From contig USJJ01000013.1 in assembly GCA_900554995.1 (NCBI GenBank), positions 1-12,589 on the forward strand: a DNA stretch of 12,589 nucleotides. Reading direction: 5' to 3'. This document shows, piece after piece, positions 1 through 6,456 of the stretch. The position numbers and the translations under genes were made by a program. Numbering within the stretch: position 1 is the first letter of the stretch; each line of letters starts with the position of its first letter. This DNA is from an uncultured Ruminococcus sp. (GTDB lineage Bacteria > Bacillota > Clostridia > Oscillospirales > Acutalibacteraceae). The notes under the pieces were generated by a model. That model had not been told where the DNA came from, made no database searches, and saw only the letters and a program-made list of their open reading frames with translations.

Positions 1-1100
1 ACATCAAAAAATCTTTCCGAATATTTATCGCTGAACTCGGTAAGCCCCGTACCGAGCGACATTGCGGCGGTAATAAGTGTAATGCGCTTATCCTTTTCCG
101 CCATTTTACACATCAGCTTGCCAAACTCATTGCAGAATGTATCTCCCGACGAATGAGGTTCACCCGTGTCAATATCAAAATCCGAAATTCCGTGAAAATG
201 GCTCGGATCCTTTTCTGCATAGTTATAGCCCTTGCCCTTGACGGTGTTGACGTGAAGGAGTACGGGTGCCCCGAGACTTTTCGCTGTTTCCAACGCCTCA
301 CACATAAGCCCGATATCATGACCGTCAATCGGTCCCATATAGCGGAATCCCATTTTTTCAAAAATCGTGCTTTCATAAATGAGATTTTTAACTGCGGTTT
401 TGAACCTGAACAGTCCGCTTGCCATACTGTGACCGATCAGCGGAATCCTGTCGAGAAAACGTTCGAGCTTAGCTTTAATACGAACGTATCTTTTCTTTGA
501 ACGGATCTTTGTAAGGTACTTTGCAACCGAACCGACATTCTTTGAAATCGACATCTCATTGTCGTTGAGAATAACGATAAGATTTGTCTTTGATCTGCCG
601 GCGTTGTTGAGCGCCTCATACACAAGTCCGCCCGTAAACGAGCCGTCGCCGATCACGGCAACCGTATAATTGTTGTTTTTCTTTATCTTATTCGCCTCGG
701 CAATTCCGAAAGCGGAAGAAACCGACGTTCCGCTGTGTCCGCTGTAAAACGTGTCATGCTCGCTTTCATTCGGATGGCAGAAGCCCGAGATTCCGTCCTT
801 CTGCCTGATTGTATCAAACACATCGTAACGACCCGTCAGGAGCTTGTGGGTATATGCCTGATGCCCGACGTCCCATACGATTTTGTCTTTCGGTGAATTA
901 AACGTCAGGTGAATTGCTATTGTCAACTCCACTGCACCGAGATTTGACGCAAGGTGACCGCCGTTTTTGGAAACGGTTTCAATAAGAACGTCTCTTATCT
1001 CCTGCGCAAGCTCGGGATATTCGGAGCTGTCGAGCTTTTTAAGATCCGTCGGCGAATGTATTTTATCGAGATATTTAATTTTCTTATCCAATATATTCAC
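1..1100 (-). CDS. dxs: 1-deoxy-D-xylulose-5-phosphate synthase, N-terminal part (cut by window edge)
   Basis: Dxs condenses pyruvate and glyceraldehyde 3-phosphate, using thiamine diphosphate, to form DXP, the first step of the cytoplasmic MEP isoprenoid pathway. My translation of the 366 visible codons shows the family signatures in order: GGHLASNLGAVELT near residue 47, IVWDVGHQAYTHKLLTGR, GHSGTSVSSAFGIA, the thiamine-diphosphate motif GDGSFTGG, LNDNEMSISKNVG, GPIDGHD, and the start of the transketolase pyrimidine-binding domain. Full-length Dxs is about 620 residues, so roughly the last 40% lies beyond base 1. The reading begins 18 bases after the ispA stop, as expected for an operon partner. 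An in-frame stop at 1107-1109 limits the start to GTG at 1100, used here, or TTG at 1091. The TTG has GGATGTG six bases upstream, one mismatch from a strong ribosome site, so it is a serious alternative. Family identity is very clear; only the start is uncertain. Confidence 0.96.
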   Translation of the reverse strand, partial: MNILDKKIKYLDKIHSPTDLKKLDSSEYPELAQEIRDVLIETVSKNGGHLASNLGAVELTIAIHLTFNSPKDKIVWDVGHQAYTHKLLTGRYDVFDTIRQKDGISGFCHPNESEHDTFYSGHSGTSVSSAFGIAEANKIKKNNNYTVAVIGDGSFTGGLVYEALNNAGRSKTNLIVILNDNEMSISKNVGSVAKYLTKIRSKKRYVRIKAKLERFLDRIPLIGHSMASGLFRFKTAVKNLIYESTIFEKMGFRYMGPIDGHDIGLMCEALETAKSLGAPVLLHVNTVKGKGYNYAEKDPSHFHGISDFDIDTGEPHSSGDTFCNEFGKLMCKMAEKDKRITLITAAMSLGTGLTEFSDKYSERFFD

Positions 1101-1118
1101 ATCCGATTAAACAGTTAA

Positions 1119-1964
1119 TTAGTTCTTTCTCTTTTCCATCTTGTCGGCAAAATCGACGAGAAATCCCGCGTCGCCGTCAAAGCCTTTTAGGGCTTCCTTT
1201 GCCTTTTCGGTAAGCTCGGATACAATCTCCTTTGAACGCTCGATTCCGAGAAGAGAAACGTATGTGCATTTTTCGTTTTCGTTATCACTTCCGACAGGCT
1301 TGCCGAGGGTTGCTGTATCGCTTGTAACGTCAAGAATATCATCGACAATCTGGAACGAAATACCGATACATCTTGCATATTCCTCCGCCGCCGGGATCAT
1401 ATCCTTTCGTCCTGCAGCTATACAGCCCATAACGCACGCCGCACGGATAAGCTCGCCCGTTTTGAGTGCGTCCGTCTTTTCAATATCGTCAATGCCAACC
1501 TTTTTGCCCTCATTCTGAAGATCCATAACCTGACCGCCGACCATTCCTGCCCAGCCTGCCGCCTTTGAAAGAACGGCAACCGAGTCAATTATTCTGTCGG
1601 CAGGGAGCTTTGCTTTAACTGCCGTTTCAAACGCAAGGGTCAGAAGTGCGTCTCCCGCAAGAAGTGCGTATTCGTAGCCGAACGCAATGTGGCAGGAGGG
1701 CTTGCCTCTGCGGAAATCGTCGTTGTCCATACACGGCAGGTCGTCGTGTATCAGCGAATAGGTATGTATCATTTCAAGAGCGCAGGCAATCGGCAGCGCA
1801 CTTTCGGCGTCTCCGCCGCAAGCCTCACAGAACGATAGCACAAGCTCCGGTCTTATTCTCTTGCCGCCGTTTTCGACACTGTAACGCATTGCACGGCTGA
1901 CTACGTCCTCGCCCTCGGGCATATAGCTCTCCAGCGCCTTGTTTATCATATCAATATGGCTCAT
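1119..1964 (-). CDS. ispA: Geranyl/farnesyl diphosphate synthase (polyprenyl synthetase family)
   Basis: This trans-prenyltransferase condenses isopentenyl diphosphate with allylic diphosphates to give C10-C15 (perhaps C20) prenyl diphosphates, which feed undecaprenyl phosphate and quinone synthesis. The 281-residue protein is full length for the family. Visible are GGKRIRP (residues 33-39, diphosphate binding), the first Asp-rich motif DDLPCMD (74-80) with the two-residue insertion typical of bacterial FPP synthases, and the second Asp-rich motif DDILD (208-212), followed by GKPVGSD. The Asp residues bind the Mg ions that activate the substrate diphosphate. The ATG at 1964 has AAGGA eight bases upstream, overlapping the stop region of the preceding gene. 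The gene lies 12 bases after an unrelated membrane-protein gene and 18 bases before dxs, so it is probably cotranscribed with both. Exact chain-length specificity cannot be read from sequence alone. Confidence 0.95.
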   Translation of the reverse strand: MSHIDMINKALESYMPEGEDVVSRAMRYSVENGGKRIRPELVLSFCEACGGDAESALPIACALEMIHTYSLIHDDLPCMDNDDFRRGKPSCHIAFGYEYALLAGDALLTLAFETAVKAKLPADRIIDSVAVLSKAAGWAGMVGGQVMDLQNEGKKVGIDDIEKTDALKTGELIRAACVMGCIAAGRKDMIPAAEEYARCIGISFQIVDDILDVTSDTATLGKPVGSDNENEKCTYVSLLGIERSKEIVSELTEKAKEALKGFDGDAGFLVDFADKMEKRKN

Positions 1965-1976
1965 ATAATCATTCCT

Positions 1977-2684
1977 TTATGGATCAATTTTTCGTTTTTT
2001 GAACTGCTTAGTCAGGCAAACAATTGCAATGATAATTATCACAATTATTCCCAAGCACTCTGCAATCAATTTTATCTCGTAATTTGAGCTGTTGTCATAA
2101 ACAGTGCTTACTCCGCTCTCATCGGTTCTTTCCAATACTGAGTAGGAGGTTTCAAATATATTTAACAGTTTTGATTTATTCTTCATCGTGTATCTGGTAT
2201 TATTCCTTGTGCGTTCCGCCGAAAAAATTTCATTGTTCCAATATGAACTGTTTTCGGCTGTATCTTTTATTTCTTCGCACAATAATACATCACCGTTATT
2301 GTTAATTGTAATTGCCGCATTTTCTCTGACCAAATAAATAACTAAAAAATCATTTTTCCAACCTACGCCAAAGCTTCCGTCTGATTTAAAATTATATCCA
2401 TATATGAAGCTTCCTTTTTCGTCATACACGGAAATATTCTTTTTCGGCAACGACTCACTTCCTATAGCAACATATCCGTTATCGCTTACATCAAAGCATA
2501 ACAATGCGTTGTTCCTTGGCTCTTTATTGGTTTGTTCTATTCTGAGATGAGAAATAATATTTTTCTGTTCATCTGAACTCATTTTTTCTGTTGAAAAGCC
2601 CAAATTCAAAGCCGAAGCGGAGCAAACCTGCACAGCAAAAAGAATAATAATTATTGTCAAGAATATTGAGTAAATTCTTTTCAT
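1977..2684 (-). CDS. Unrecognised membrane-anchored protein with extracytoplasmic domain
   Basis: I do not recognise a named family. From the start chosen here the protein has 235 residues. It opens with MKRIYSIFL and a long hydrophobic stretch ending near VCSAS, which reads as a signal peptide or N-terminal anchor. Then come about 180 polar residues rich in alternating hydrophobic and Asn/Asp/Gly positions (for example GYVAIGSES, ISVYDEKGSFIYGYNF, ITINNNGDVL), suggesting short beta-hairpins. A second membrane segment (LGIIVIIIIAIVCL) and a basic tail (KQFKKRK) end it, so the middle should face outside. Two ATGs, at 2690 and 2684, follow GGAG; the second has better spacing (seven bases) and is used. 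The coding sequence is visibly AT-richer than the neighbouring housekeeping genes. It begins right after the DUF2812-like gene stop and ends 12 bases before ispA, suggesting cotranscription. A sensor or surface role is only a guess. Confidence 0.8.
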   Translation of the reverse strand: MKRIYSIFLTIIIILFAVQVCSASALNLGFSTEKMSSDEQKNIISHLRIEQTNKEPRNNALLCFDVSDNGYVAIGSESLPKKNISVYDEKGSFIYGYNFKSDGSFGVGWKNDFLVIYLVRENAAITINNNGDVLLCEEIKDTAENSSYWNNEIFSAERTRNNTRYTMKNKSKLLNIFETSYSVLERTDESGVSTVYDNSSNYEIKLIAECLGIIVIIIIAIVCLTKQFKKRKIDP

Positions 2685-2701
2685 TTTCATTCTCCGTTTA
2701 A
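2682..2701 (-). repeat. Translation-start block, copy 2 of a 20-bp direct repeat
   Basis: On the minus strand this reads TAAACGGAGAATGAAAATGA-type sequence. It contains the stop codon of the upstream gene, the GGAG ribosome site, and the tandem ATG AAA ATG start of the downstream gene. The core from TAAACGG to AATGA is identical to the block at 3235-3254, which starts the upstream gene. The exact right edge may be one base off. Confidence 0.7.
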
Positions 2702-3237
2702 TTTTCCTTCCGTGATTTGCTTTTGATTTCTTCTTCTTTTCTGTTACATTTTTTAATTTGAATTATAAAGCCGTAAAAATAATAGCACATAAATATAAAT
2801 GCAACAGAAATAAAAGCAATATAAAAATTAAGTTTAACTTCCGTCATGCGGTTCATATCCATAAAAAGGGCAAAAATCCAAAGCAGCAAAAAGCCCAATG
2901 CAAAGAACATTCTTGTTCTTATAACACTTTTTACATAATCCATTCTCGCACTGCGGATAAACGAAAGCTTTTTCTTATCTTCACCCGTCCTTATAACCGC
3001 AAAATTACAAAACCTACTGTCAGCTCTGCTTCCTCTAACCATATTTTTATAACCGTCAAAGTTTTTGGAAACGCTGTACGGGATAAAGCAATCGGTTCTT
3101 TTGGGAGTGGTTTTTTCAAATTCAAAAAAGAATAAGCATCTTGCCTTTTTTACTCTATATCCTTTTTCTTCATATTCTTCCAGCTTCTTTTCTAATTCTT
3201 CTATTCTCCAAACAGGAAAAGGAATTATTTTTCTCAT
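2698..3237 (-). CDS. DUF2812-like two-helix membrane protein
   Basis: The 179-residue protein begins MRKIIPFPVWRIEELEKKL, then EEYEEKGYRVKKA and a FFFEF stretch. This layout (a short N-terminal strand, a helix ending in 'KGYR', then an aromatic strand) resembles DUF2812 proteins, which are small membrane proteins of unknown function common in Firmicutes. The match is by eye and not certain. Two membrane segments follow in the C-terminal half (MFFALGFLLLWIFALFMDM and FYIAFISVAFIFMCYYFYGF), and the tail is strongly basic (KKCNRKEEEIKSKSRKEN). The open frame extends to 3342, but the extra 35 residues are encoded partly in a structured repeat and lack a good ribosome site. ATG 3237 lies seven bases after GGAG, so it is preferred over the adjacent ATG at 3243. 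The gene is AT-rich (13 of 60 G/C at 2761-2820). Its stop codon lies within the ribosome-binding block of the next gene. Confidence 0.75.
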   Translation of the reverse strand: MRKIIPFPVWRIEELEKKLEEYEEKGYRVKKARCLFFFEFEKTTPKRTDCFIPYSVSKNFDGYKNMVRGSRADSRFCNFAVIRTGEDKKKLSFIRSARMDYVKSVIRTRMFFALGFLLLWIFALFMDMNRMTEVKLNFYIAFISVAFIFMCYYFYGFIIQIKKCNRKEEEIKSKSRKEN

Positions 3238-3254
3238 TTTCATTCTCCGTTTAT
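3235..3254 (-). repeat. Translation-start block, copy 1 of a 20-bp direct repeat
   Basis: This is the same 20-base block as at about 2682-2701, placed at the start of the DUF2812-like gene. It contains GGAG followed by tandem ATG AAA ATG codons; the second ATG, at 3237, has the standard seven-base spacing. Sequences on either side of the two copies differ. Confidence 0.7.
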
Positions 3255-3304
3255 CGCTCTTGCTTTCATTCATGAGAGCCGAATAGTTCCGGCTAATTTT
3301 TCTT

Positions 3305-3427
3305 GCTGCCTCTTTAGGAGAGGTGGTGCGACGAAGGAGCAACGGAGGGGTTAAAAAATTTCATCAAACTCTTTACAAAACCCCTCAGTCACGAACAAGC
3401 CGTGACAGCTCCCATACAGGGGAGCCA
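3305..3427. repeat. Structured dispersed-type repeat between xseB and the inserted genes
   Basis: This non-coding stretch is made of several small inverted repeats: CCTCT/AGAGG (3309-3313 and 3319-3323), GAGGGGTT/AACCCCTC (3345-3352 and 3379-3386, perfect 8-bp arms around an AT-rich 26-base loop), GTCACG/CGTGAC (3388-3393 and 3401-3406) and GCTCCC/GGGAGC (3408-3413 and 3420-3425). The motif order, a 'cccctcagtcacg...cgtgacagctccc...ggggagcc' half joined to an 'aacccctccg...ccacctc' half, resembles short dispersed repeats I recall from Ruminococcus-type genomes; that link is from memory. No protein is encoded. It lies in the 240-base gap between the xseB stop and the next start, so it would be transcribed as folded RNA. 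None of its stems is followed by a clear U-run, so it is not called a terminator. Bases 3428-3477 show nothing notable. Confidence 0.6.
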
Positions 3428-3477
3428 ATATGGTTTTCTGATGACTTTCAAATCAAGCCGCAAAACCTACTTACCCG

Positions 3478-3675
3478 TCAGCCCTCCTGCTTCTCGGAAA
3501 GCTCGGTGATTTTCAGCTTTGCCTTTTCAAGGCTTGTGTTGCAGAAAGAAGCGAGCTTCGTGCTTTCCTCAAAGAGCTTTATTGATTCGTCAAGCGGCAG
3601 ACTGCCATCATCGAGCTTTGCAACGATCTCCTCAAGCCTTGCCATCGCCTGTTCATATGTCATTTTTGCTGCCAT
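3478..3675 (-). CDS. xseB: Exodeoxyribonuclease VII small subunit
   Basis: XseB is the small helical subunit of exonuclease VII, which degrades single-stranded DNA from either end into acid-insoluble oligonucleotides. Several XseB chains assemble around each XseA. The 65-residue length is typical. The family pattern is visible: MTYEQAMARLEEIVAKLDDGSLPLDESIKLFEES forms two antiparallel helices around the LDDGSLPLDES turn, followed by a C-terminal helix with ALxKLxE-like spacing (LEKAKLKITELSE). The start at 3675 directly abuts the xseA stop codon and has GAGGTG six bases upstream, inside the end of xseA. Met5 would give the shorter 'MTYEQ' start but has no ribosome site. The two subunit genes are therefore translationally adjacent, as usual. 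Confidence 0.95.
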   Translation of the reverse strand: MAAKMTYEQAMARLEEIVAKLDDGSLPLDESIKLFEESTKLASFCNTSLEKAKLKITELSEKQEG

Positions 3676-4866
3676 TTAAAGCACCTCGCAATTTCTTTCT
3701 CCGTCGGCGAATCCGACGGCTATTCTGTCGCCCTTTTCAAGTTTTTTCGAGCTTGTGACGACCTCGTTGTCTTTTGTAATTATCGAATAGCCCCTTGCCA
3801 TAACCTTGAGCGGGCTGAGGGCGTCAAGTCTTGCCGCCGTTGCGGAAAATTTCGCATTTTCCGTGTCGAGCTTTCGCTGTATGCTCAGAAGTGCGCTTGT
3901 CAGCAGACTGTCAACGAGCTGCTGCCGTTGCTCAATGATCATAACAGGATTCCTGTATTCAAGTCTTTCTTTTATTATATCAAGTTTGTTTTTCTCATCG
4001 TTTATTCGTTGTAAAAGTGTCGCTTCGCACTCATAAACGACCGTTTGAACAAAGGCAATGTCCTCACGTATATCGGGGACTGCCAGTTCTGCCGCCGCAG
4101 ACGGTGTGGGAGCACGCAAATCGGCGACAAAATCACAGATTGTAAAATCAGTCTCGTGACCGACCGCAGATATGACGGGTATTCGGCTGTTAAAAACCGC
4201 CCTTGCGACAATCTCTTCATTGAAAGCCCAGAGATCCTCAAGCGATCCGCCGCCTCGTCCGACGATCAGGACGTCGGCATAGTCACCGGAATTGAACTGT
4301 TCGATTGCGTCGACAATCTGCGGAGCCGCCAACGCACCCTGAACCTGAACGGGCGCAAGTATGATTTCCGCCGGCGGATAGCGCCTTGAAATAACATTTC
4401 TGATATCCTGAATGACCGCACCCGTTGCCGAGGTGACAACTCCTATCCGTGTCGCTCGGTGCGGAATCGGCTTTTTATAGCACTCATCAAAAAGTCCCTC
4501 CTGCGCCAGCCTGTTTTTAAGCTGTTCAAACGCAAGATTCAGTGCGCCCAATCCGTCGGGCTGCATATCGTCAATATAGAGCTGATACTGTCCGTCACGC
4601 TCAAAGACCGAGACCCTGCCCCTGACAATAACTCTCATTCCGTTTTCGGGCATAAATTTCAGCCGTCTGTTTGCCGAGGCGAACATAACCGCCTTGACGG
4701 CGCAGTTCTCGTCCTTGAGAGTCAGGTAAAAATGACCCGTGCGGTAGTGATTCGTGAAATTCGATATTTCGCCCACAACATAGAGACTTCTCAGAAGCAT
4801 ATCGCCGTCGATTATCGACTTTATATAGGTATTCAGTTGCGTAACGCTCAGTATTGTTGATTTCAT
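3676..4866 (-). CDS. xseA: Exodeoxyribonuclease VII large subunit
   Basis: XseA is the catalytic subunit of the single-strand-specific exonuclease VII. The 396-residue protein is within the family's range. An N-terminal OB-fold DNA-binding domain spans about residues 5-105 (VGEISN at 31-36, GHFYLTLKD at 44-52, VRGRVSVFERDGQYQL near 81-96). The nuclease domain carries GVVTSATGAVIQDI (142-155), GRGGGSLEDLWAFN (203-216), VISAVGHETD (231-240) and RAPTPSAAAE (251-260), all strongly conserved. A coiled-coil region of about 265-350, where XseB binds, and a short C-terminal segment (ARGYSII) complete it. The ATG at 4866 overlaps the stop of the preceding gene by four bases (ATGA) and has AGAGGT eight bases upstream, so the two are translationally coupled. 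Confidence 0.97.
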   Translation of the reverse strand: MKSTILSVTQLNTYIKSIIDGDMLLRSLYVVGEISNFTNHYRTGHFYLTLKDENCAVKAVMFASANRRLKFMPENGMRVIVRGRVSVFERDGQYQLYIDDMQPDGLGALNLAFEQLKNRLAQEGLFDECYKKPIPHRATRIGVVTSATGAVIQDIRNVISRRYPPAEIILAPVQVQGALAAPQIVDAIEQFNSGDYADVLIVGRGGGSLEDLWAFNEEIVARAVFNSRIPVISAVGHETDFTICDFVADLRAPTPSAAAELAVPDIREDIAFVQTVVYECEATLLQRINDEKNKLDIIKERLEYRNPVMIIEQRQQLVDSLLTSALLSIQRKLDTENAKFSATAARLDALSPLKVMARGYSIITKDNEVVTSSKKLEKGDRIAVGFADGERNCEVL

Positions 4867-5786
4867 TGAGGTGACCTCTTGTGCGCCAGCAATGCAATTC
4901 CTGCGGCGTTGTCCGCCGAAAATTCGGGGGTCGCAAAGCCTGCGCCGAGAGTTTTTTCAAACTCTTCACGTATAATTTTATTTGACATAACTCCGCCCGA
5001 AAAAATCATCGGAAGATCTCCGTACTTTTCCTTTGCGAAAACTGCGATTTTATAAAGAGCCGTCATTATGTAGTCCAGACAGTAGCGGCAGATGTCCTCG
5101 GGCTTTTCGCCTTTTTCATACATCGTCCTGCATTTATTTTCAACGCCCGAAAGACAACAGTTGCCGTCCTTGAGCTTAATATTTATCTTATATTTTTTGT
5201 CGCTTTTCTGTGCCAGCTCGTCAACATATTTTCCCGCCGGGAACGGATAGCCGAGCATAACGCCGACCCTGTCAACCGCCTGACCCGCCTTGAGGTCGAG
5301 TGAAGAAGCGATCAGCCTTGCATCCAGCTCACCGCTGACGAGCAAAGCCTGCGTTGTGCCGCCCGAAACGTGAAATGCGAAAAATTCCTTTCCGTAGAGC
5401 TCACGCCTGTCCGAGGAGAACAGAGCCGCCATAATGTGTCCCTGTTGATGTGAGAATCGGTAAAGCGGCTTGCCCGTTGCCGCCGCTATGGACTCTGCGG
5501 CACATACACCGGTCAGAAAGCACGGCATATATGAGCCCTCCACCCTCATCGGCGCATCGGATACGCCTATTGCGGAAATCTCACCGTCAAAGCCGTCGAA
5601 CAGCTCCTTCATCAGCTCGGGAAGCTGAACCGTATGGTGGAACACGGCATCACTCTGACGGAGTCCAAGCTCCCCTTTTTTAACGGGCAACAGCTTTTTG
5701 CGATGAACGACCGTGTCACTGTTACTGTCATAGATTGCACACGACGTTGTATAGTTACTTGTATCAATTCCTAAAAAGTAAGGCAT
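4863..5786 (-). CDS. TsaD/Kae1-like (Gcp, ASKHA-fold) paralogue
   Basis: The 307-residue protein belongs to the TsaD/Gcp/Kae1 superfamily (formerly 'O-sialoglycoprotein endopeptidase', peptidase M22). True TsaD transfers threonylcarbamoyl to A37 of tRNA. Visible ASKHA elements are the nucleotide-binding start LGIDTSNYTTS (5-15), HQQGH (113-117, matching the HxxxH metal ligands of TsaD), HVSGGTTQ (139-146; TsaD has SGGHT), GQAVDRVG (168-175), SGGVMSN (263-269), and SADNAAGIA (290-298) with the likely third metal ligand Asp292. Several motifs diverge, and this copy sits in an exonuclease operon, as a known clostridial paralogue does, so it is probably not the essential tRNA enzyme. The open frame reaches 5894, but those 36 residues lie in a palindromic repeat. 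ATG 5786 has AGAGGA five bases upstream and gives the expected MPYFLGIDTS start. Confidence 0.85.
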   Translation of the reverse strand: MPYFLGIDTSNYTTSCAIYDSNSDTVVHRKKLLPVKKGELGLRQSDAVFHHTVQLPELMKELFDGFDGEISAIGVSDAPMRVEGSYMPCFLTGVCAAESIAAATGKPLYRFSHQQGHIMAALFSSDRRELYGKEFFAFHVSGGTTQALLVSGELDARLIASSLDLKAGQAVDRVGVMLGYPFPAGKYVDELAQKSDKKYKINIKLKDGNCCLSGVENKCRTMYEKGEKPEDICRYCLDYIMTALYKIAVFAKEKYGDLPMIFSGGVMSNKIIREEFEKTLGAGFATPEFSADNAAGIALLAHKRSPQ

Positions 5787-5806
5787 TTCAATCCTCTTTT
5801 TCTCTT

Positions 5807-5968
5807 GGGCAACGCCGCACAATTGAGGCGTGCGGATTGCGCAGTAAGATTTTTCGTCAGGCTGTGCAAAAATTTTGCAGGCTTGCTGACGCAAGTCAAA
5901 GAATTTATGTACAGCCTGACGGAAATAGATTCAAGAAAGGCGTGCACCTCAATTGTGCGGCGCTGCCC
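5807..5968. repeat. MITE-like palindromic element between nusB and the TsaD-like gene
   Basis: This 162-bp block is bounded by 22-bp inverted arms, 5807-5828 (GGGCAACGCCGCACAATTGAGG) and 5947-5968, matching at 21 of 22 positions. Inside it are a perfect 11-bp inverted pair, CGTCAGGCTGT (5855-5865) with ACAGCCTGACG (5911-5921), a near-palindrome TGCAAAA-A-TTTTGCA (5865-5879), and a small stem CTTGC/GCAAG (5882-5886 and 5891-5895). Nested symmetry and size fit a non-autonomous miniature inverted-repeat element. It encodes no credible protein. One arm encodes the last residues and stop codon of nusB, and the other ends 20 bases before the TsaD-like start codon. In RNA it would fold into a long cruciform-like hairpin in the middle of the operon transcript. 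No target-site duplication was identified with certainty. Confidence 0.8.
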
Positions 5969-6368
5969 TTGAAATCGAGCCGAGAATTCCGTTTACAAAG
6001 CCCTTGTCCTCGTCCGAGCCGTAGATCTTGCAAATCTCGACAGCTTCATTGATCGAAACACCGACGGGAACCTTGTCAAAATATTTTATCTCGCAGACAG
6101 CCATTCTCAGAATAGCAAGACTGACCTTTGAAATTCTCTGCTTGCTCCAGCCCTTGAGATTATTCTCAATGGCGGCATCAATTTCATCAATATTCTCCTC
6201 AGCCTTTTTGACAAGATCGACGGTCATTTTATCCTTTGTTATGACCTCCGTCTCAATCGCAATATCTAAAATTTCGTCGATGGAAAGCTCGGTATTAAAT
6301 GACTTTTCAAAAAGTATGATAAAAGCCTGCTCTCTTGATTTACGCTTGTTCGCAGAAGGTGAACCCAT
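5949..6368 (-). CDS. nusB: Transcription antitermination factor NusB
   Basis: NusB is a small all-helical RNA-binding protein. With NusE (ribosomal protein S10) it binds boxA RNA and supports antitermination of rRNA operons. The chosen start gives 139 residues, normal for the family. Signatures visible are KRKSREQAFIILFE near the N-terminus, NNLKGWSKQRISKVSLAILRMAVCEI in the middle, the conserved VPVGVSINEAVEICKIYGSDEDKGFVNGILG block, and then the end. The last residues (AAPHN) and the TGA stop are encoded by the arm of the palindromic element, so the natural C-terminus has been replaced or trimmed; the conserved core is intact. The start at 6368 has AAAGGA twelve bases upstream, rather far. 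An upstream extension to 6416 would read through the terminator stem and is not credible. This is the first gene after the attenuator-like leader. Confidence 0.94.
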   Translation of the reverse strand: MGSPSANKRKSREQAFIILFEKSFNTELSIDEILDIAIETEVITKDKMTVDLVKKAEENIDEIDAAIENNLKGWSKQRISKVSLAILRMAVCEIKYFDKVPVGVSINEAVEICKIYGSDEDKGFVNGILGSISRAAPHN

Positions 6369-6390
6369 TGTTACGACCAATCCTTTCAAT

Positions 6391-6422
6391 AAAAAATCCC
6401 TCTGTGTTATATACACAGAGGG
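6391..6422 (-). terminator. Intrinsic terminator in the nusB leader
   Basis: A perfect 10-bp stem (CCCTCTGTGT at 6398-6407 and ACACAGAGGG at 6413-6422) with a five-base loop is followed on the minus strand by ATTTTTT. This is a textbook Rho-independent terminator. It lies downstream of a good promoter and only 23 bases before the nusB start codon, so it could act as an attenuator for nusB and, less likely, as the distal terminator of the preceding pseudouridine synthase gene, whose stop is 126 bases upstream. Confidence 0.9.
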
Positions 6423-6456
6423 TCAGTACGTCTATATTTCTCTTGGCAAGGTGCAC

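Noticed and set aside
3238..3342. N-terminal 35-residue extension of the DUF2812-like open frame
   Set aside because: It reads through the structured repeat, lacks a good ribosome site and precedes the GGAG-ATG block that gives a family-like start.
3345..3386. GAGGGGTT/AACCCCTC stem as an intrinsic terminator after xseB
   Set aside because: The loop is 26 bases and no U-run directly follows the stem on the minus strand.
5787..5894. N-terminal 36-residue extension of the TsaD-like open frame
   Set aside because: It is encoded inside the palindromic element; the ATG at 5786 has a proper ribosome site and the expected family N-terminus.
6369..6416. Upstream extension of NusB beginning MYITQRD
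   Set aside because: It would start inside the terminator stem and is absent from normal NusB proteins.
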